Positions 14,274 through 17,040 of a stretch of 17,040 nucleotides of DNA are shown here, in pieces (within the stretch, counting starts at the first letter, position 1; each line of letters starts with the position of its first letter). The notes under the pieces are model-generated. The model saw only the letters and a program-made list of their open reading frames with translations, did not search any database and was not told the DNA's origin. Source of the DNA: CALXJM01 sp963930325 (GTDB lineage Bacteria; Bacillota; Clostridia; TANB77; CAG-508). Both the position numbers and the translations under genes were made by a program. The stretch spans positions 1 to 17,040 of the forward strand of contig CAWVME010000011.1 of assembly GCA_963930325.1 (NCBI GenBank). Direction: 5' to 3'.

Positions 14274-14873
14274 CTATATTTCTCTTCTTCCTTCTAAAGC
14301 TTTTAGTAAAGTTATTTCGTCGGTATACTCTAAATCTCCTCCTACTGGAATTCCATGAGCTATTCTTGTTACTTTTACTCCAAAAGGTTTAATTAATTTT
14401 GATAAATACATAGCTGTTGCTTCTCCTTCTACTCTCGGATTAGTTGCTAGTATGATTTCTTTTATATTTCCTTCATGAATTCGATTTAATAATTCTTTTA
14501 TTTTTATATCTTCTGGTCCAATTCCATTCATAGGAGATATAGTCCCATGTAATACATGATAAACGCCTTTATATTCATGTGTTCTTTCCATAGCAATAAT
14601 ATCTTTTACGTCTTCTACCACACAAATAATACTTGAATCTCTCTTTGGATTAGCACATATTAAACATGGATCTGAATCTGCTATATTATAGCAAATGGAA
14701 CAATATTTTAATTTATTTCTAGCATCTTCTATAGAGTGTATAAATTCTTCTGTTTCTTCTTTGCTTAAATTTAGCATATGAAAAGCTAAACGAGTAGCAG
14801 TTTTATGTCCTATACTTGGTAATTTTTCAAAACTTTCTATTAATTTTTCAATTGATGGTGAAAAACTTGACAT
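14274..14873 (-). CDS. recR: Recombination mediator RecR
   Basis: A 199-aa protein, the normal RecR length. Order of elements: an N-terminal helix-hairpin-helix (LPSIGHKTATRLAFH, about 18-32), a four-cysteine zinc finger (C58, C61, C70, C73), a Toprim domain (CVVEDVKD near 84 to ATNPRVEGEATA near 145) and a C-terminal segment with RIAHGIPVGGDLEYTDE. RecR acts with RecO/RecF to load RecA on SSB-coated single-stranded DNA during gap repair. It is the third gene of the conserved dnaX-ybaB-recR cluster, 23 nt after ybaB, with AAGGATG as ribosome-binding site. Confidence 0.97.
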   Translation of the reverse strand: MSSFSPSIEKLIESFEKLPSIGHKTATRLAFHMLNLSKEETEEFIHSIEDARNKLKYCSICYNIADSDPCLICANPKRDSSIICVVEDVKDIIAMERTHEYKGVYHVLHGTISPMNGIGPEDIKIKELLNRIHEGNIKEIILATNPRVEGEATAMYLSKLIKPFGVKVTRIAHGIPVGGDLEYTDEITLLKALEGRREI

Positions 14874-14896
14874 TTTTTTAGCACATCCTTACGCTT

Positions 14897-15241
14897 CTAC
14901 ATTAATCCTGGTATGTTATATTTCCCTAATTGTGCAGCTTGTGCACTATCTACTTTACGCATAGCTTCATTAACACAACTTAAGATTAAATCTTGCAACA
15001 TTTCAATATCTTCTGGATCTACAATTTCTTTTTTTAATTCTATTTTCTTTATTTGCTTATTTCCATTTACTGTTACTGAAATTGCTCCTCCTCCTGCTAC
15101 TGCTTCGAACTCTCTTAAAGCCAATTCTTCTTGTGACTTTTCCATGTCTGCCTGCATTTTTTTAGCTTCTTTCATAAGTTGATTTATGTTCATTCCTCCA
15201 AAATTTCCTCCCATTCCTGGGAATCCTCCTCTTTTTGACAT
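14897..15241 (-). CDS. ybaB: YbaB/EbfC nucleoid-associated protein
   Basis: A 114-aa YbaB/EbfC-family protein. It has a Gly/Phe/Met-rich N-terminus, an amphipathic helix (about 17-45, with LMKEAKKMQADM), a small beta sheet containing AVAGGGAISVTVNGNKQI (about 47-65), and a C-terminal helix with DLILSCVNEAMRKV. The dimers bind DNA and influence nucleoid organisation; the gene is nearly always between dnaX and recR in bacteria. It starts 16 nt after the full-length dnaX stop, with AAGGAG upstream of the ATG at 15241. Confidence 0.95.
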   Translation of the reverse strand: MSKRGGFPGMGGNFGGMNINQLMKEAKKMQADMEKSQEELALREFEAVAGGGAISVTVNGNKQIKKIELKKEIVDPEDIEMLQDLILSCVNEAMRKVDSAQAAQLGKYNIPGLM

Positions 15242-15257
15242 TTTTAATCTCCTTTCT

Positions 15258-16845
15258 TTATTCTTCTATAATATTAATCGGTATTCCTAAATCTTCTAAG
15301 GAATTTCCTTGCTCTTCTACGTTATCTTTTGCTGTTTGTTCTTGAGAAATGTATTTAATATTCATTTGTTTTCCACATTCTAAAGCAACTGCTGTCTCTA
15401 TATCTCTTTTATTATCTGCTGTTTCTAAAACAGTTTTTGCAAATCCTGTCAGTGGCTTTGTAAATTGTATCCCTATGGTCATATCATTTATTTCTACTGC
15501 TTTTGAATTTAAAAGGTTTGTATAGAGTACTAATTTTCCGCTTTTTTTTAAATTTTCTAGAACATTCACCCAGTATTGTGCAGTTTTTTCTTTTGTCGTT
15601 GGTACTTGTTTTTTTACAATATTTTGTGTTTGTACTTTTGATTTTTCCTCACGTGTTTTACCGATTTTCTTGTTTTTCCTCTGTTTTTGTTTGTGTTAGG
15701 AAAGAGCCTTTTTGCAGTTTATCTTCTATATTTTTTACTCGTTTTGCTAAATCTTCATTCTCGTCTTCTCTGTTGACACATGTTTTTATTAATCCTACTT
15801 CAAACATTACCTGTTTTTGTTCTTCCCATTTAATAGAATTATCTAGTTCTGATAACTCATAAATGGTTTTTATTAGTTTCTCTTTTTCTACTTTCTCTGC
15901 TAGCTCACAAATTCCTTCTAATTCTTTTTCATTATATATCTCTAATTTTCCTGTTGTTTTATATATTAAAACATCTTTAGTATATTTTATCATTTCCCAT
16001 AGAAAATTATGGATATCTTTCCCTTCTTTTAAAACTTCTTGTGTACTTTCAATAACTCCTTCTATGTTAGATTGCACTATGTCCTTTAACAATTTGTAAA
16101 TATAAGCAATTTCTGGAATTCCTACAAGTTCCCTTATTTTTTCTACCGAAATTTTGTTATCTCCATCTTGTACACATCTCTCTAATATGCTTAATGCATC
16201 TCTCATAGCACCTTCAGACAAATTGGCAACTAGTCTTAAAGCTTCTTCTGTAATTTCTATTTTACTTTCTTCACAGACAATTTTCAGTCTCTTTATAATA
16301 TCTTCTACACTTATTCTTTTAAAATCAAATCTTTGACATCTTGAAAGTATCGTAGCTGGTAGTTTTTGAGGTTCTGTTGTTGCTAATATAAATTTTACAT
16401 GTTCTGGCGGTTCTTCTAAAGTTTTAAGTAGTGCATTAAATGCTCCTGTGGATAGCATATGTACCTCATCAATAATATACACTCTATATTTAGCCAATGT
16501 TGGTAAAAAATTTACTTCATCTCTAATGGCTCTTATATCTTCTACACTATTATTAGATGCTGCATCCATTTCTACTACATCTGTAAGCGAGCCTGAAAGA
16601 ATTCCTTTACATATTTCGCATTCATTACAAGGTTCTCCATCTTTTAAATTTAAGCAATTCATAGCTCTTGCTAGTATTTTAGCAGTTGTTGTTTTCCCTG
16701 TTCCTCTTCCCCCGCTTAGTAAATAAGCATGTCCAATTCTACCTGAAATAATCTGGTTTTTTATTGTTTTTGTAATATTTTCTTGCCCTACCATTTCTCT
16801 AAATGTTAAAGGTCTAAATGTTCTATATAAAGCTGCATATGCCAT
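15258..16845 (-). CDS. dnaX: DNA polymerase III gamma/tau subunit; tau form needs a +1 frameshift at CGG
   Basis: Clamp-loader ATPase. From the ATG at 16845 the first frame gives 395 aa: Walker A GGRGTGKT (45-52), zinc cysteines C64, C73, C76, C79, Walker B VYIIDEVH (122-129), ATTEPQ (sensor 1) and SRCQRF. This covers domains I-III and ends in CGG followed at once by UAA (15663-15658). The +1 frame continues past an open linker into a conserved DnaX C-terminal domain (WVNVLENLKKSGK onward) ending at 15258. Skipping the C of CGG gives one 528-aa tau-like protein, the usual length for Firmicutes. The 395-aa product resembles E. coli gamma, which arises there by a -1 shift; here the frame relation is +1. 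It lies downstream of ffs and begins dnaX-ybaB-recR. A TATAAT at 16877-16872 is a possible -10. A real lesion cannot be excluded from one sequence. Confidence 0.92.
15658..15698 (-). other. Candidate +1 frameshift site (AAT CGG TAA) in dnaX
   Basis: The shift window runs from a +1-frame TAA at 15698-15696 to the zero-frame TAA at 15660-15658. It contains CGG at 15663-15661, the only in-frame CGG of dnaX. Skipping C gives AAT-GGT-AAA and an open frame for 134 more residues. A Shine-Dalgarno-like AGAGGA (15682-15677) lies 13 nt upstream and might stimulate shifting, although prfB +1 shifting uses a much closer element. No poly-A slippery heptamer in the right phase is present, and a -1 shift would not reach the open frame. 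Confidence 0.7.
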
Positions 16846-16928
16846 TTAAACAATCATTCCTTTCTTTAACAATTATATTGTAAGATATGATTGGCTTTCA
16901 TGTTAATCTGCCTCAAACTTTAAATTTA

Positions 16929-17040
16929 GCCCCTTTATGGAAAGCAGATTTTCACATAAAAGAATCTATTTATCGCTGCTTTCTTCCGAATCTGACGAGG
17001 TTCATAGTTTTTTATTGAAATCTACTCTCCATAAAAGGGC
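16929..17040 (-). ncRNA. ffs: Signal recognition particle RNA (scRNA/4.5S type)
   Basis: On the minus strand, positions about 17004-16974 carry the conserved SRP helix 8 signature: GAACC, GTCAG, the GGAA tetraloop and AGCAGC. The ends pair: the first 13 nt at the right edge (GCCC...ATGGA) complement 16929-16941 with one G-U pair, and an inner AGATTT/AAATCT helix extends the rod. This gives a small hairpin RNA of about 112 nt that binds Ffh for co-translational membrane targeting. The outer stem starts exactly at the window edge, so the RNA may extend further, and a large type with an Alu domain cannot be excluded. It is 83 nt upstream of dnaX, a common clostridial and bacillar arrangement. 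No terminator is seen between them, so co-transcription is possible. Confidence 0.88.

Noticed and set aside
15258..15569. Separate 103-aa gene starting at the ATG at 15569
   Set aside because: The frame is open upstream to 15695 with sensible codons, the ATG lacks a ribosome-binding site, and the sequence is the DnaX C-terminal domain. It is the shifted tail of dnaX.
15658..15720. -1 slippery sequence or transcriptional slippage in dnaX as in E. coli or Thermus
   Set aside because: The continuing frame is +1 relative to the first, no X-XXY-YYZ site lies in suitable phase, and the longest A-run is only five.
1..17040. Insertion sequence, CRISPR array, prophage or attachment-site repeats around the VirD4 operon
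   Set aside because: No transposase, integrase, relaxase, regularly spaced repeats or flanking direct repeats could be found by reading both strands.

Overview
The window is about 17 kb of very AT-rich DNA. Its cell-wall, replication and sporulation genes point to a low-GC, endospore-forming Firmicute, most likely a clostridium. Sporulation is indicated by an alpha/beta-type SASP and a sleB-ypeB pair. The species cannot be named from the sequence. Most genes lie on the minus strand; two (a CorA transporter and a glycolipid-type glycosyltransferase) lie on the plus strand.

Layout, left to right: a YhaO/YhaN-type (SbcD/SbcC-like) nuclease-ATPase pair, the ATPase cut by the left edge; a three-gene operon with a perfect consensus promoter encoding an unrecognised 176-aa protein, an AT-hook protein and a VirD4/TraG coupling ATPase; a DnaJ/CbpA-type co-chaperone; yqeK; the peptidoglycan-precursor pair murF-ddl; corA on the plus strand; a SASP gene; sleB-ypeB; a UgtP/MGDG-synthase-like glycosyltransferase on the plus strand; and finally dnaX-ybaB-recR with the SRP RNA gene ffs upstream of dnaX at the right edge.

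The main finding concerns decoding. Two genes are split between frames, dnaX and the VirD4-like gene. In both, the full-length protein needs a single +1 shift inside a short window (about 38 and 20 nt) bounded by stop codons. Each window contains a CGG codon in the upstream frame, and skipping the C of CGG restores the family sequence, with the next triplet read as glycine (GGU or GGC). A by-eye check of every CGG trinucleotide in the sense strand of all genes here (about 5,100 codons) found no other in-frame CGG, although CGU and CGA are used. This suggests CGG is unassigned or hungry in this organism and serves as a +1 frameshift signal. In dnaX an immediate UAA follows CGG, giving a gamma-like (395 aa) and tau-like (528 aa) pair. 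In the VirD4-like gene the shift falls inside the Walker A motif, so no ATPase is made without it.

Other elements: strong sigma-A-type promoters upstream of the yhaO-like gene, the VirD4 operon, murF and corA; intrinsic terminators after the VirD4 operon, between corA and the SASP gene, and between the glycosyltransferase and recR; and several perfect short palindromes in 5' regions. I saw no IS element, CRISPR array or tRNA gene. No gap between genes exceeds 300 bases.
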